64,000 nucleotides of DNA, taken from Alicycliphilus denitrificans_A. Lineage in GTDB: Bacteria; Pseudomonadota; Gammaproteobacteria; Burkholderiales; Burkholderiaceae_C. The position numbers were made by a program, and so were the translations under genes. Positions 48,729-57,032 of this stretch are shown one piece after another. The stretch covers positions 992,001 to 1,056,000 of the forward strand of contig NZ_CP126238.1 of assembly GCF_044792555.1 (NCBI RefSeq), written 5' to 3'. How positions within the stretch are numbered: position 1 is the first letter of the stretch; every line of letters starts with the position of its first letter. Under the pieces are notes generated by a model. The model was not told where the DNA came from. It did no database searches and worked only from the letters and a program-made list of their open reading frames with translations.

Positions 48729-51349
48729 GCAGGCGCTTGCTCCAGTTGGGCGCGCAAGGAGGCGAGTTGCTCCAAGGCGCTTTCGTATTCGATGTCCTCG
48801 ACCAGCTCGCGCAGCCTTGGCAGTGCGGCATGCAGGGCCGGATGGACGCTGGTGTGTGCTTGCAGCTCCTGCAGCACGCGCAGGGCAGCGGCGTCGTCGT
48901 TCTCCAGCCGGGTTTGCAGGTGCTGGAACAAGGGAGCTAGATCATCGACGCTGGTGCTGCCGTGGGGTGCTGTGGCGGGCGTTGCCGTGATCCATGGGGT
49001 GAGCAGGGCGCACACGCGTGCCAGTTCGGCGCGGCTGCTGGCCAGCTGCTCGTCGGTGGCAGCGTGGCGCTGCATGAAACTGTCCTCCAGGCCCTTGGCC
49101 TGCTGCGCCAGGGCGGTGGCGCCAATGGTGGCGCTGGCGGACTTGAGCGAGTGCGCCAGGCGCCGCGCCAGAGGCCAGTCGCGCGCGGCCTGGGCGTCGG
49201 CCATGGCCTGGATGCTGCCGGCAAATTCCTGCACGAAGTTGGCCAGGAGGCGCTGGTACAGCTCGGGCCGTCCCAGGGCCTGCGCCAGGCCGCGCTCCGT
49301 GTCCATGCCGGCAAGCGCTGGAATGCCGAGAGTGGGCGTGGGCGCTGCAGTCGCTGCCATGCGGCCCGCCTGGCGCGGCGCAATCCAGCGCAGCAGTGCC
49401 GCGTACAGCGCATCGGGGGCGAGGGGCTTGGTCAGGTGGTCCTGCATGCCCGCCTGCAGGCTGCGCTCGCGGTCGCCCACCATGGCGTGGGCGGTCATGG
49501 CAATGATGGGCAGGCCGTGCAGGTGCGGCTGCTTGCGAATTTCGCGCGTGGCCGTCAGGCCGTCCATCTCCGGCATCTGTATGTCCATGAGCACCAGGTC
49601 GTAGGGTGCGCCGAGCACCTTGTCCAGCGCCTCGCGGCCATGCACGGCGACATCCACCTGCACCCCGGTGTCGGCCAGGAAGGCCAGGGCCACGGTGCGG
49701 TTGAGCTCCACGTCGTCCACCAGCAGCACGCGCGCGTGGGCAATGCCGCTGAAGTCCGGGCGCGGGCCTTGCCGCAGGCGGGAATGGCCGCGCGCGGCCG
49801 CGCCATTCTGCCTGTCCGTGCGGGTGGGCTCGGGTTCGGGTTCGGCCAGCGCCAGTGGCAGGGTGAAGTAAAAGCGGCTGCCCGCGCCCACGCGGCTTTG
49901 CGCGGCAATCGAGCCGCCCATCAGCTCCACGAGCTGGCGGCAAATGGCCAGGCCCAGGCCCGAGCCGCCAAAGCGGCGCGTGATTGAGCCGTCCACCTGC
50001 GTGAAGGGAGTGAACAGCTGCGCCAGGCGTTCCTCGGGAATGCCCATGCCGGTGTCGCGCACGGAGAATTCCAGCTGCACATGCTCGCCGTGGCGCTGCT
50101 GCACCCGGGTGTGCACCACGATCTTGCCAAATGCGGTGAATTTGACGGCGTTGTTGCACAGGTTGACCAGGATCTGGGACAGGCGCAGGGGATCGCCGCG
50201 CAGCCGCCGGGGCACGTCGGCATTGGTGCGAAACAGCAGCTCCAGCCCCTTTTGCCGGGCGTGCAGCCCGAGTTGGCTGGACACGCCGCGCAGCACCTGC
50301 TCCAGGTCGAAGGTGATGGCCTCGATCTGCAGCTTGCCGGCCTCGATGCGCGAATAGTCCAGGATGTCGTTGATCAGGGCCAGCAGCATGTCCGAGGCGG
50401 CGATCACCTGCTCCTGATAGTCGCGCTGGTGCGCCGTGAGCTCGGTTCTCAACAGCAGCTGGCCCAGGCCGACGATGGCGTTCATCGGGGTGCGGATCTC
50501 GTGGCTCATGCGCGCCAGGAAGTCCGACTTGGCGCGGCTGGCCTGCTGCGCCTGCTCGGTGGCCGCGAGCAGGGCATGGGTGCGCTGCTCCACCAGCTGC
50601 TCCAGGTTCTGGCGGTACTGCGCCAGCTCCTGGTCACGCGTCTGCAGCTTGTCGATCATCTGGTTCAGGCTGCGCCCGAGCTGGGCCAGCTCGTCCGCAC
50701 CGCGGGTGGCGACACGCTCGCTCAGGCCGGGGTTGTCGGCCACGCGTGCCATGAGCTGGTTGAGGCTTTGCAGCGGCACGGCCAGGCGCCGGGCGGCGCG
50801 GCTGGAGAGCCACAGGAACGCCAGCAGCAGGGCCGAGAGTCCGGCGCCCGTCTCCAGCGCCGTGCGCCACAGCACATGGCGCATCTCTTGCAGCGTGGCC
50901 ACCAGTTCGATGTGGGCCTGGCCATCGCTGCCCGGGATCGGGGCCCAGACGACGACCAGGTCGCTGCCGAAATGCGCGTCCTGGCCATCGCGCAGGGGTG
51001 CCGGGAGGGAGGCCGGCGCATCATCCGTGCGCGCAAACTCGGCAAAGGGCTGGGTCTTGCCGGCCACCAGCAGGCGCGCGCGCAGCACCGAAGGGGTGGA
51101 CTGCACGGCCTGCAGCAGCCGCGCCGCCTCCTGGCGATCCCGGAAGTCCAGTGCTGCCTGGCTGTTGGTGGCGATCAGGCGCGCCTGGGCACGCAGGCCG
51201 TCGCTCCATTCGCTGCGGATCAGGCGCTGCTGCTGCACCAGCATCAGCACGAAGACCAGGCTCACCGCCAGCACGATGGCCGCGGTGAACCACCAGGCCA
51301 GCTTGCCCCGGATGCTGTGCGGGCGCAGGCGCTCGATGATGCGGCTCAT
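48725..51349 (-). CDS. Hybrid sensor histidine kinase with receiver and HPt domains
   Basis: An 874-residue membrane kinase. TM1 is near 20-38, a periplasmic domain of about 115 residues follows (CHASE8-like, unproven), TM2 is near 167-183, then HAMP (about 185-240), HisKA with H283 in MSHEIRTPMN, an ATPase domain (NLCNNAVKFT, RRFGGSGLGLAICRQL), a receiver with D588 in LVLMDIQMPEMDG, and a C-terminal HPt domain with H732 in LAHSLKSASATIGA. It carries the full H-D-H relay and should pass phosphate to the next gene, a REC-GGEEF cyclase, whose start overlaps its stop. Its start overlaps the YfiR stop. Confidence 0.94.
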   Translation of the reverse strand: MSRIIERLRPHSIRGKLAWWFTAAIVLAVSLVFVLMLVQQQRLIRSEWSDGLRAQARLIATNSQAALDFRDRQEAARLLQAVQSTPSVLRARLLVAGKTQPFAEFARTDDAPASLPAPLRDGQDAHFGSDLVVVWAPIPGSDGQAHIELVATLQEMRHVLWRTALETGAGLSALLLAFLWLSSRAARRLAVPLQSLNQLMARVADNPGLSERVATRGADELAQLGRSLNQMIDKLQTRDQELAQYRQNLEQLVEQRTHALLAATEQAQQASRAKSDFLARMSHEIRTPMNAIVGLGQLLLRTELTAHQRDYQEQVIAASDMLLALINDILDYSRIEAGKLQIEAITFDLEQVLRGVSSQLGLHARQKGLELLFRTNADVPRRLRGDPLRLSQILVNLCNNAVKFTAFGKIVVHTRVQQRHGEHVQLEFSVRDTGMGIPEERLAQLFTPFTQVDGSITRRFGGSGLGLAICRQLVELMGGSIAAQSRVGAGSRFYFTLPLALAEPEPEPTRTDRQNGAAARGHSRLRQGPRPDFSGIAHARVLLVDDVELNRTVALAFLADTGVQVDVAVHGREALDKVLGAPYDLVLMDIQMPEMDGLTATREIRKQPHLHGLPIIAMTAHAMVGDRERSLQAGMQDHLTKPLAPDALYAALLRWIAPRQAGRMAATAAPTPTLGIPALAGMDTERGLAQALGRPELYQRLLANFVQEFAGSIQAMADAQAARDWPLARRLAHSLKSASATIGATALAQQAKGLEDSFMQRHAATDEQLASSRAELARVCALLTPWITATPATAPHGSTSVDDLAPLFQHLQTRLENDDAAALRVLQELQAHTSVHPALHAALPRLRELVEDIEYESALEQLASLRAQLEQAPA

Positions 51350-51879
51350 GGCTCGACGATCCTGGCCAGGCGCAGCAATTGCGCGTTGAAGTGGATGCGG
51401 TGCGCCTGCGCGGCCCTGCGGTTGATGAGGATGTTCAGGGAGTCGCCGCCATCGGGATGCAGGGCCATCTCCACCATGCCGCCGGCGCGGGCGAAGCCGT
51501 CGATGTCGGAGATGGTGACCACGGGCGCCTCACCGAGCCTGCCCAGTATGGACTTGAGTTGATCCGCTTCGCTGCGCGCGATGAAGACGAAGTCGCAGTC
51601 CAGTGCCTGGGCTGCATCCTCGGGCTGGCGCAGTTGCACGCTGCGCCCGTCGATGGGCGTTTGCGCCAGCTTTGCCAGCGCACCGCCAAAGGGGTTCTTG
51701 CCCAGCAGGCACAGGCTGATGCGGGTGCCGCCCTCCAGGCGCGGCAGATAGACGAAGCGCGGCAGCTTGAACAGCAGGGCGGACTTGACGGCGTATTCCG
51801 GCGCGGGTGCCGGCTGGGCCCGTGCGCCGCCGGCCGGCAGCACCAGCACCATGGCCGCCAAGGATAGCTGGATAATCAC
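51346..51879 (-). CDS. YfiR family periplasmic protein (DUF4154)
   Basis: A 177-residue exported protein with a signal peptide ending near GGARAQ (about residue 20) and the YfiR/DUF4154 pattern: YAVKSALLFKLPRFVYLP, ISLCLLGKNPFGGALAKL, CDFVFIARSE and LNILINRRAAQAHRIHFNAQ, LLRLARIV. In Pseudomonas, YfiR represses the diguanylate cyclase YfiN from the periplasm. Here it sits in front of a hybrid kinase with overlapping codons (ATGA) and could gate its periplasmic domain. The GTG at 51879 gives a good signal peptide, but the upstream base is the end of a hairpin repeat and no ribosome site is clear; an ATG at 51852 is the alternative. Confidence 0.82.
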   Translation of the reverse strand: MIIQLSLAAMVLVLPAGGARAQPAPAPEYAVKSALLFKLPRFVYLPRLEGGTRISLCLLGKNPFGGALAKLAQTPIDGRSVQLRQPEDAAQALDCDFVFIARSEADQLKSILGRLGEAPVVTISDIDGFARAGGMVEMALHPDGGDSLNILINRRAAQAHRIHFNAQLLRLARIVEP

Positions 51880-51928
51880 TTTTTGATAGCTTATAGCGCT
51901 TAACCAATAAGGGTTTAAAGGCTTTTTT
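51880..51928 (+). repeat. Dispersed ATAGCT hairpin repeat, abutting the yfiR-like start
   Basis: TTTTTGATAGCT, TATAGCGCTTAACC, AATAAGGGTTTAAAGGC and a T run. It lies directly upstream of the GTG of the YfiR-like gene, in the gap to the TonB receptor stop. Confidence 0.7.
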
Positions 51929-52007
51929 AATAAAAGAAATGGCGTGCTGCACGCTTGCCTTGTCGGGTGCCTGCGGGATCCTGGTGTGCGCATCTGTGCC
52001 GCCGCGC

Positions 52008-54260
52008 TCAGAACCGGTAGTCCAGCGTCACCATCCAGGTGCGCGGCTGCTGGGGCATGTCCAGGAAGGTGCGGCTGCCCGCGCCGCCAGCGGCGTAGTA
52101 GCGCCTGTCCAGCAGGTTGTACAGGTCCAGCCACAGCGTGGCGCGGCCGCCCAGCAGCCTGTGCCAGCCCAGGTGCAGGTCCACCAGCGTATAGCCGGGC
52201 GTGCTGCAGCGCGCGGGGGCCGTCATTGCTCCTTGGCATGCGCCCTGGGGCAGCAGCGGATCGGCCGGGGCCTGCTTGCGCCCGTTGGTCACGTCGCCGG
52301 TCCAGTAGATCCTGGGCGTGATGCTGAACTGGTCGCGCCAGCGCAGTGTGGCTCCGAGCTTGAGCTTGTGGCGGGCCACGTAGGGGATGTCCCAGTCCAC
52401 GCCGGTGCCCTCGTCGATGCGGCCATGGATCCAGCTGGCACTGCCCCACAGGTCGCCGGCCCAGTCGCCGCTGATGCGAAAGCGCCACTGCGCCGACAGG
52501 TCCAGCCCCTGCTGCTGCTGGCGCCCGGCATTGCCCTTGGTCTCGGGCCCGACCAGGATGGCGCCGGGCAGGGCGTTGACATTGTCCGAGCCCTGCGTGA
52601 CCACCAGGTTGGTGATGCGGCTGAGGTAGACATGGGTGACCAGGTTCAGGCTGGGCCTGGGGCGCCAGTCCCAGGCGGCGCTCACGGTGCGCGCCTTTTC
52701 CGGGTTCAGGTTGAAATTCGGTACGCGGAAATTGGTGCCGATGTAGTTGCCCTGGGCGTCCTGGGCCCCGCTGAAGGAGCCAAAGGCGCTCAGGCTTTCC
52801 TCGGGCGAGGGGGCGCGGAAGGCCTCGCCGTACAGCAGTTTGAACACATGCCGCTCCTGCGGCTTGTAGACGGCACCCAGGCGCGGATTGACGGCATTGC
52901 CGTAGTGGCTGTGGCGGTCCAGGCGCACCCCGGCGCTGGTGCTGAAAGCCTCGCTCCACTGCGACTGCAGCTGCGCATAGGCCGAGAGATTGCGAAACGC
53001 GGCGTCGTGGATCTGCACCGGCAGCGTCGTGTTGGGGTAGAGCAGCCCCTGGCCATGCGCGGGTTTGCCGGTGTCATAGGGCGCGGGCAGGCCGGCGGTT
53101 TCGACCGCATAGTATTTTTGCCAGCCCAGGCCGGCCTGCAGCTGCTGCTGGCCGTTGATGCGCCACTGGAGGCTTTGCTCTATGCCGCTGCGCTTGCCCA
53201 GCACGTAGGAAAAACTGTCCCGGTAGTTGCTGAAGGTGTTGTTGTAGCGCGCCCTCGGATCGACCTGCATGCGCGAATGGTCCACCAGCAGCTGCGCCTG
53301 CATCTGCGGCGCCGGCTGGAAGCGCCAGCGGCCATAGAGGGTGTCGGAGCGGGGCTGCCACTCGGAGCTGGTTTGGTAGCGCGCCATGGCCGGCGGATCG
53401 CCGGTGCTGGTCAGGCTGGTGAAGCTGTGGCGCAGGAATCCCACGGTGAACTGCTCGGCCCAGTCGGCGCGCGCATACAGGCTGTGGCTGGCGGTACTGC
53501 CCACATAGGGCTCGCGCAGGTCCGCGGGGATGAGGGTCTGGCCGTTGCCGACGGCCGGCACCTTGGCGAATTCGCGCGGGTAGTAGCGATCCAGCGGCGC
53601 ACGGTCGGCGCTCTGCCAATGCCCGCCCAGCGACAGGTGCAGGCCTTGCACGGTGTCCAGCCCGGTGAGAAAGGCCCCCTTCTCGGCGCCAAAGCGCCCG
53701 GCCCCGAGCGCGGCCCAGGAGCCCCGCGGCCCCTTGCCGGCCTCGGTGATGATGTTGATCACGCCGGCCACGGCATCGGCGCCATAGAGCGCGGCCGCGG
53801 GGCCGTAGAGCACCTCGACCTGCTTGGCCATGTACAGCGCCAGATTGCTCGCCACGGGGAAGTTGCCGCCCGCCGGCTGGCCTATGCGCACCCCGTCCAT
53901 CAGGATCAAGAGCTTGCTCGGCCCCACATGGCCCTGCACGGCAAACTGGTTGAACTGCGACGACTTGGTGCCGCCTTGCCAGTCCATGCCGGGCAGGTCC
54001 TGCATCAGGTCGGCCAGGCTCTGGTAGCGCCGCTCGCGGATCTGCTCGCGCGTGATGACCAGGATCTGGGCCGGCGTCTGGTCGCGCCTTTCCTCCTGGC
54101 GCGAGGCCGTGACCACCGGGGTGGCGATCAAATCCTGCAGGGACAGGCTCATCAAGCGCTGGGCATCGGCCTCCAGTGAGCCCCGGGCCCAGAGCGGCTG
54201 GGCCGCCATGCCCGCCAGGGCCAGGGCCGCCGCCAGGCAATCCTTCATGTGCATGGGCAT
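52008..54260 (-). CDS. TonB-dependent outer-membrane receptor
   Basis: A 750-residue receptor with a signal peptide (about 1-26), a TonB-box-like and plug region (MSLSLQDLIATPVVTASRQE, PAQILVITREQIRERRYQSL, MDGVRIGQPAGG) and a C-terminal beta-barrel ending RTWMVTLDYRF with terminal phenylalanine. The MSLSLQDLIxTPVVTASR opening is common in receptors found next to YfiR and signalling genes. It is about 130 bases upstream of the YfiR-like gene on the same strand, with a hairpin repeat in between. The substrate is unknown. The ATG could be at 54260, 54254 or 54248. Confidence 0.9.
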   Translation of the reverse strand: MPMHMKDCLAAALALAGMAAQPLWARGSLEADAQRLMSLSLQDLIATPVVTASRQEERRDQTPAQILVITREQIRERRYQSLADLMQDLPGMDWQGGTKSSQFNQFAVQGHVGPSKLLILMDGVRIGQPAGGNFPVASNLALYMAKQVEVLYGPAAALYGADAVAGVINIITEAGKGPRGSWAALGAGRFGAEKGAFLTGLDTVQGLHLSLGGHWQSADRAPLDRYYPREFAKVPAVGNGQTLIPADLREPYVGSTASHSLYARADWAEQFTVGFLRHSFTSLTSTGDPPAMARYQTSSEWQPRSDTLYGRWRFQPAPQMQAQLLVDHSRMQVDPRARYNNTFSNYRDSFSYVLGKRSGIEQSLQWRINGQQQLQAGLGWQKYYAVETAGLPAPYDTGKPAHGQGLLYPNTTLPVQIHDAAFRNLSAYAQLQSQWSEAFSTSAGVRLDRHSHYGNAVNPRLGAVYKPQERHVFKLLYGEAFRAPSPEESLSAFGSFSGAQDAQGNYIGTNFRVPNFNLNPEKARTVSAAWDWRPRPSLNLVTHVYLSRITNLVVTQGSDNVNALPGAILVGPETKGNAGRQQQQGLDLSAQWRFRISGDWAGDLWGSASWIHGRIDEGTGVDWDIPYVARHKLKLGATLRWRDQFSITPRIYWTGDVTNGRKQAPADPLLPQGACQGAMTAPARCSTPGYTLVDLHLGWHRLLGGRATLWLDLYNLLDRRYYAAGGAGSRTFLDMPQQPRTWMVTLDYRF

Positions 54261-54341
54261 GATGCTTTTAGCTACATTTTGATAAACCTGTAATCGTAGC
54301 AGCGGGATTTTTGGCCCCGTGCCGTCCGGCCGGCACAGGCG

Positions 54342-55571
54342 TCACGCGTAGCAGGCCAGGCGCAGCGGATTGCCGGCGTCGCACCAGCCGAAGAAGGCGC
54401 AGAGCTCGCCGCGCCGCGCCAGCGCGTCGCTGCGCCCCAGGGCCATGAGCTCGCGCGTGTAGCCGCGCTCGAACAGCAGGTAGCTGACCAGAGCGCCGTT
54501 GCCGCCATTGCCTGCGCCGGGCTGGCCGGCCTCCACCCCCAGGGCGCCCAGCAGCGCGCGCATGCTGCGCGGTAGGTCGCACAGGTGGCGCGCAGCGATG
54601 TCGTCCAGGCTTTGCGAGGGCACGAACACCAGCAGCTGCAGCGGGCGCAGCGGGCTGCGCGCGCGCTCCTCGGGCGTGAGCAGGGCCAGCAGCTGGTTGA
54701 TGTGCTGCAGGTGCTCTATGTCGGCCGACAGCGCATCCAGGAAGATGTTGGACAGCGCATGGCCCGCGACCTGGGCCAGGGCCGGGTAGGGCTGCCGCGT
54801 GCCCGCCGGGCACGGCGCCGGTGGCTCATGGGCGCGGCTGGTGCCCACCACCAGCAGCCGCTCGGCGCCCAGGTGGATGGCGGGCGCCAGCGGCGCCGTC
54901 TGGCGCATGGAGCCGTCGCCAAAGTATTCGGTATGCCCGTCGATGGGCAGCGGTGCGGCCGGGAACACCAGCGGAATGGCGGACGAGGCCAGCAGGTGCT
55001 GGTGCGTGATCGGCCCGCGCGCCGACTTGCGCAGCGAGCGCGACCAGGGCGCCTGCGCGTCGCCGGCGTCGATAAAGGCCACATGCTGGCCCGAGTTGTA
55101 GCTGGACGCCGTCACCGCCAGCGCGCGCAGATGGCCCGTGCGGATCAGCTGCGGCACGCGCTGCACCGGCACCAGCCGCTGCAGCAGCTGCGCCAGCGGT
55201 GCGTTGTTGAGCAGCGAATGCGGGTGCACGTGGCGCCAGCGCGCCAGCGCCCAGCCCAGCGACAGCAGCGTGAGCCAGTGCGCGCCGCGGCGCATCAAAT
55301 GCAGCGAGTCGGCGTGGTAGACCTGCTGGGCATGGAAATGCGCCCATGCGCGCGCCATGCGCCGCACCGCGTGGTCGAAGTGGTCGGCCCCGCTGGCCAG
55401 GGCCGCGGCGTTGATGGCGCCGGCCGAGGTGCCGCTGAAGATGCCAAACGGCGCCGCAGCATGACCATGGCCACAGGCCGCGCGCAGGCCCGCAATGGCC
55501 TGCAGTACACCCACCTGATAGGCCGCGCGCGCGCCGCCGCCGGTGAGCACCAGGGCCGTGGTGGCGGTCAT
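54342..55571 (-). CDS. Patatin-like phospholipase
   Basis: A 409-residue lipase-like protein. The oxyanion loop is TGGGARAAYQVG (residues 10-21), the nucleophile S49 is in GTSAGA, and the catalytic aspartate in YFGDGSMRQT near residue 218 (DGS rather than the more common DGG). Between them lies a helical insertion. It ends with a long C-terminal region typical of bacterial patatins of unknown target. No signal peptide is evident. The restriction-like membrane protein gene lies 33 bases upstream on the same strand. Confidence 0.9.
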   Translation of the reverse strand: MTATTALVLTGGGARAAYQVGVLQAIAGLRAACGHGHAAAPFGIFSGTSAGAINAAALASGADHFDHAVRRMARAWAHFHAQQVYHADSLHLMRRGAHWLTLLSLGWALARWRHVHPHSLLNNAPLAQLLQRLVPVQRVPQLIRTGHLRALAVTASSYNSGQHVAFIDAGDAQAPWSRSLRKSARGPITHQHLLASSAIPLVFPAAPLPIDGHTEYFGDGSMRQTAPLAPAIHLGAERLLVVGTSRAHEPPAPCPAGTRQPYPALAQVAGHALSNIFLDALSADIEHLQHINQLLALLTPEERARSPLRPLQLLVFVPSQSLDDIAARHLCDLPRSMRALLGALGVEAGQPGAGNGGNGALVSYLLFERGYTRELMALGRSDALARRGELCAFFGWCDAGNPLRLACYA

Positions 55572-55604
55572 GGCAGCGGCGTCCCTTGTGCCTGCGTCGC
55601 GTGC

Positions 55605-56192
55605 CTATGTCTTGGCCGCCGGCGCCTTGAGCAGCAGCGCAGCCAGCGCGCCACCCTCCAGCAGCGCCAGGCCGTTGCCCTGCGCGAAGCTGCGCGCTTG
55701 CTCGCTCACCGTGCCCTGCAGCACCACGTAGACGCCGGCGCGTGCGCCCTGGCGCTGCACCTCGGCCTGCAGCTCGCGCAGCGGCTCCACGCCGTGGCTG
55801 GCGGCCTTGTAGCGGCGCGCGGCCACCAGCAGGGACTGCTCGCCCTTGGTGATGCGCAGGTCGCTGGCCGTGCCGCCGGTGCGCTGCACCTCATGGCCTT
55901 CTGCGCGCCAGGCGCGCTCCAGCAGGTCGGCAAATTCGCGCCAGGGCATGGCGCCCGCGGCCTCCAGCACGGCCTGCACGCGCGCCGCGCTGGGCGCACG
56001 CCACTGGCGCCAGGCGGCGATGCAGCCGATGACCGCCACGGGCAAGGCGCCCACGGCGGCAAACGGTGCCAGGTGGGCCGGTAGCAGCGCGCCGCAGAGC
56101 AGCACGATGACGGTGGCGATGGCAAAGCTGACCCACCAGGGCGAGCGCAGCAGGATTGCGAAACCCGAGTTCGGGGCCATCTTCAGTTTCAC
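55605..56192 (-). CDS. Membrane protein with Mrr-type restriction endonuclease domain
   Basis: A 195-residue protein with two N-terminal membrane helices (about 17-33 and 37-57) and a C-terminal restriction-endonuclease-like (Mrr_cat/RecB-fold) domain: MPWREFADLLERAWRAEGHE, TGGTASDLRITKGEQSLLVA (D-x-Q-type core) and GVYVVLQGTVSEQARSFAQG. The acidic and glutamate/lysine positions of the nuclease motif are partly changed (SDLRI in place of xDxVI, then VAARR instead of QCK), so catalysis is doubtful. The GTG at 56192 is used because AAGGAAG lies 6 bases upstream. It flanks the palindrome-rich element. Role unknown. Confidence 0.72.
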   Translation of the reverse strand: MKLKMAPNSGFAILLRSPWWVSFAIATVIVLLCGALLPAHLAPFAAVGALPVAVIGCIAAWRQWRAPSAARVQAVLEAAGAMPWREFADLLERAWRAEGHEVQRTGGTASDLRITKGEQSLLVAARRYKAASHGVEPLRELQAEVQRQGARAGVYVVLQGTVSEQARSFAQGNGLALLEGGALAALLLKAPAAKT

Positions 56193-56363
56193 GGGGGGCT
56201 TCCTTGTGAGGGGGTTGGTATGGGGCGAGACTAACTGAGGTTTCTGGGGCGGGGTTATTCGTTTTGAGGGGGGCTGGCCGGGACTCGCCCCGGCGGGCGA
56301 CCTCCTTTCTTGCTCGTGCAAGAAAGGAGGCAAAGAACACGCCCCCAAGTCTGCGACGGGTTT

Positions 56364-56452
56364 TTGGGGTCAGAGCCCCATTTCACCGAGCCTTCGGCTC
56401 GCCCGTAGGGTGCGGTGCTGTGCACCGCAGTGAAATGGGGCTCTGACCCCAA
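56364..56452. repeat. Perfect 23-bp inverted repeat with inner hairpins
   Basis: TTGGGGTCAGAGCCCCATTT (with CAC, 56364-56386) is exactly repeated in reverse complement at 56430-56452. Between the arms are two more hairpins, CGAGCCTTCGGCTCG and GCGGTGCTGTGCACCGC. Confidence 0.85.
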
Positions 56453-56480
56453 TAACCCGCAAACCTGTGTCGGGGCGCTT

Positions 56481-56857
56481 GCGGGGTGTGCCGCGGAACT
56501 CACTACGCGCCTTCGGCGCTGCGTTCAGACAACCGCGGCAAGTCAGATCACGAAGCATGCGCGCTGCGACGCGCATGCCACCCCGCAAGCGCCCCGCCAC
56601 AGGCGCAGCCCCAGGGGGTGAACAGCCCGGCACGGGCCATCGCTGCGCTCGGCCTGGTCTGGCGCGGCGCGTAGCGCCTGCGCCGTGCGAGGCCGAGCGC
56701 AGCGATGGCCCGTCTCGCGGGTGCCCTTCTGGCCGTGCCGAGAAGCGCAGGGCGCGGGGCGGGCGTGTGCCGCAGGACACACGCCTTCGTGGTCTGACTT
56801 GCCGCGGTTGTTTGAGCGAAGCGCGAAGCGCGCAGCGAGTTCCGCGGCACGCCCCGC
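56481..56857. repeat. Long imperfect inverted repeat, about 75-bp arms
   Basis: Left arm 56481-56555 and right arm 56785-56857 are reverse complements with scattered mismatches; conserved anchors are GTGCCGCGGAACTC, ACAACCGCGGCAAGTCAGA and CACGAAG. Inside, 56632-56655 and 56690-56713 form a perfect 24-bp inverted repeat, 56555-56578 and 56765-56782 are local hairpins, and 56471-56488 pairs perfectly with 56579-56596 as a competing stem. Confidence 0.85.
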
Positions 56858-56983
56858 GAACGAGCATCGCAGGTTGCCCCGTAGCGCAGCGAAGGGGTCA
56901 CGGACAGTAGGGTCGCCTTCTCTTTGGTGACTTTCTCTTGGCGAGACTGCGCCGCCGGGCGCATATCCCGGCCAGCCACCCTT

Positions 56984-57032
56984 AAAAAGAATAGCTACCA
57001 GCGTTTACCCATCAAGCGAAAAAGCCAAAAAT
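56984..57032 (+). repeat. Dispersed ATAGCT hairpin repeat at the mnmH stop
   Basis: AAAGAATAGCT, ACCAGCGTTTACCC, then AAGCGAAAAAGCCAAAAATC. It overlaps the last base of the mnmH frame and directly follows the palindrome-rich element. Confidence 0.65.

Larger units (their letters stand above)
56273..56976. repeat. 704-bp palindrome-rich element with inverted-repeat ends
   Basis: The ends, GCTGGCCGGGACTCGCCCCG on the left and the reverse complement of GCGCATATCCCGGCCAGC on the right, are imperfect inverted repeats and match the ends of the short element at 30480-30572. The interior contains nested inverted repeats listed as separate entries and has no gene I can support. Frames are open on both strands only because the DNA is very GC-rich and self-complementary. 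It lies between the Mrr-like gene and mnmH, with a hairpin repeat copy at its right edge. It could be a non-autonomous mobile element or the source of a long structured RNA. Confidence 0.7.

Noticed and set aside
51346..52959. Extended version of the YfiR frame reaching into the TonB receptor gene
   Set aside because: The upstream part is out-of-frame receptor sequence; the signal peptide begins near 51879.
54262..54292. TTTTAGCTACATTTTGATAAAC upstream of the TonB receptor
   Set aside because: Contains repeat-like words but not in the family order and without a stem; too weak to count.
56370..56979. Several open frames of 140-165 codons on both strands in the palindrome-rich element
   Set aside because: Compositions are arginine/alanine-rich, no ribosome sites or motifs, and the frames mirror each other because the DNA is self-complementary.
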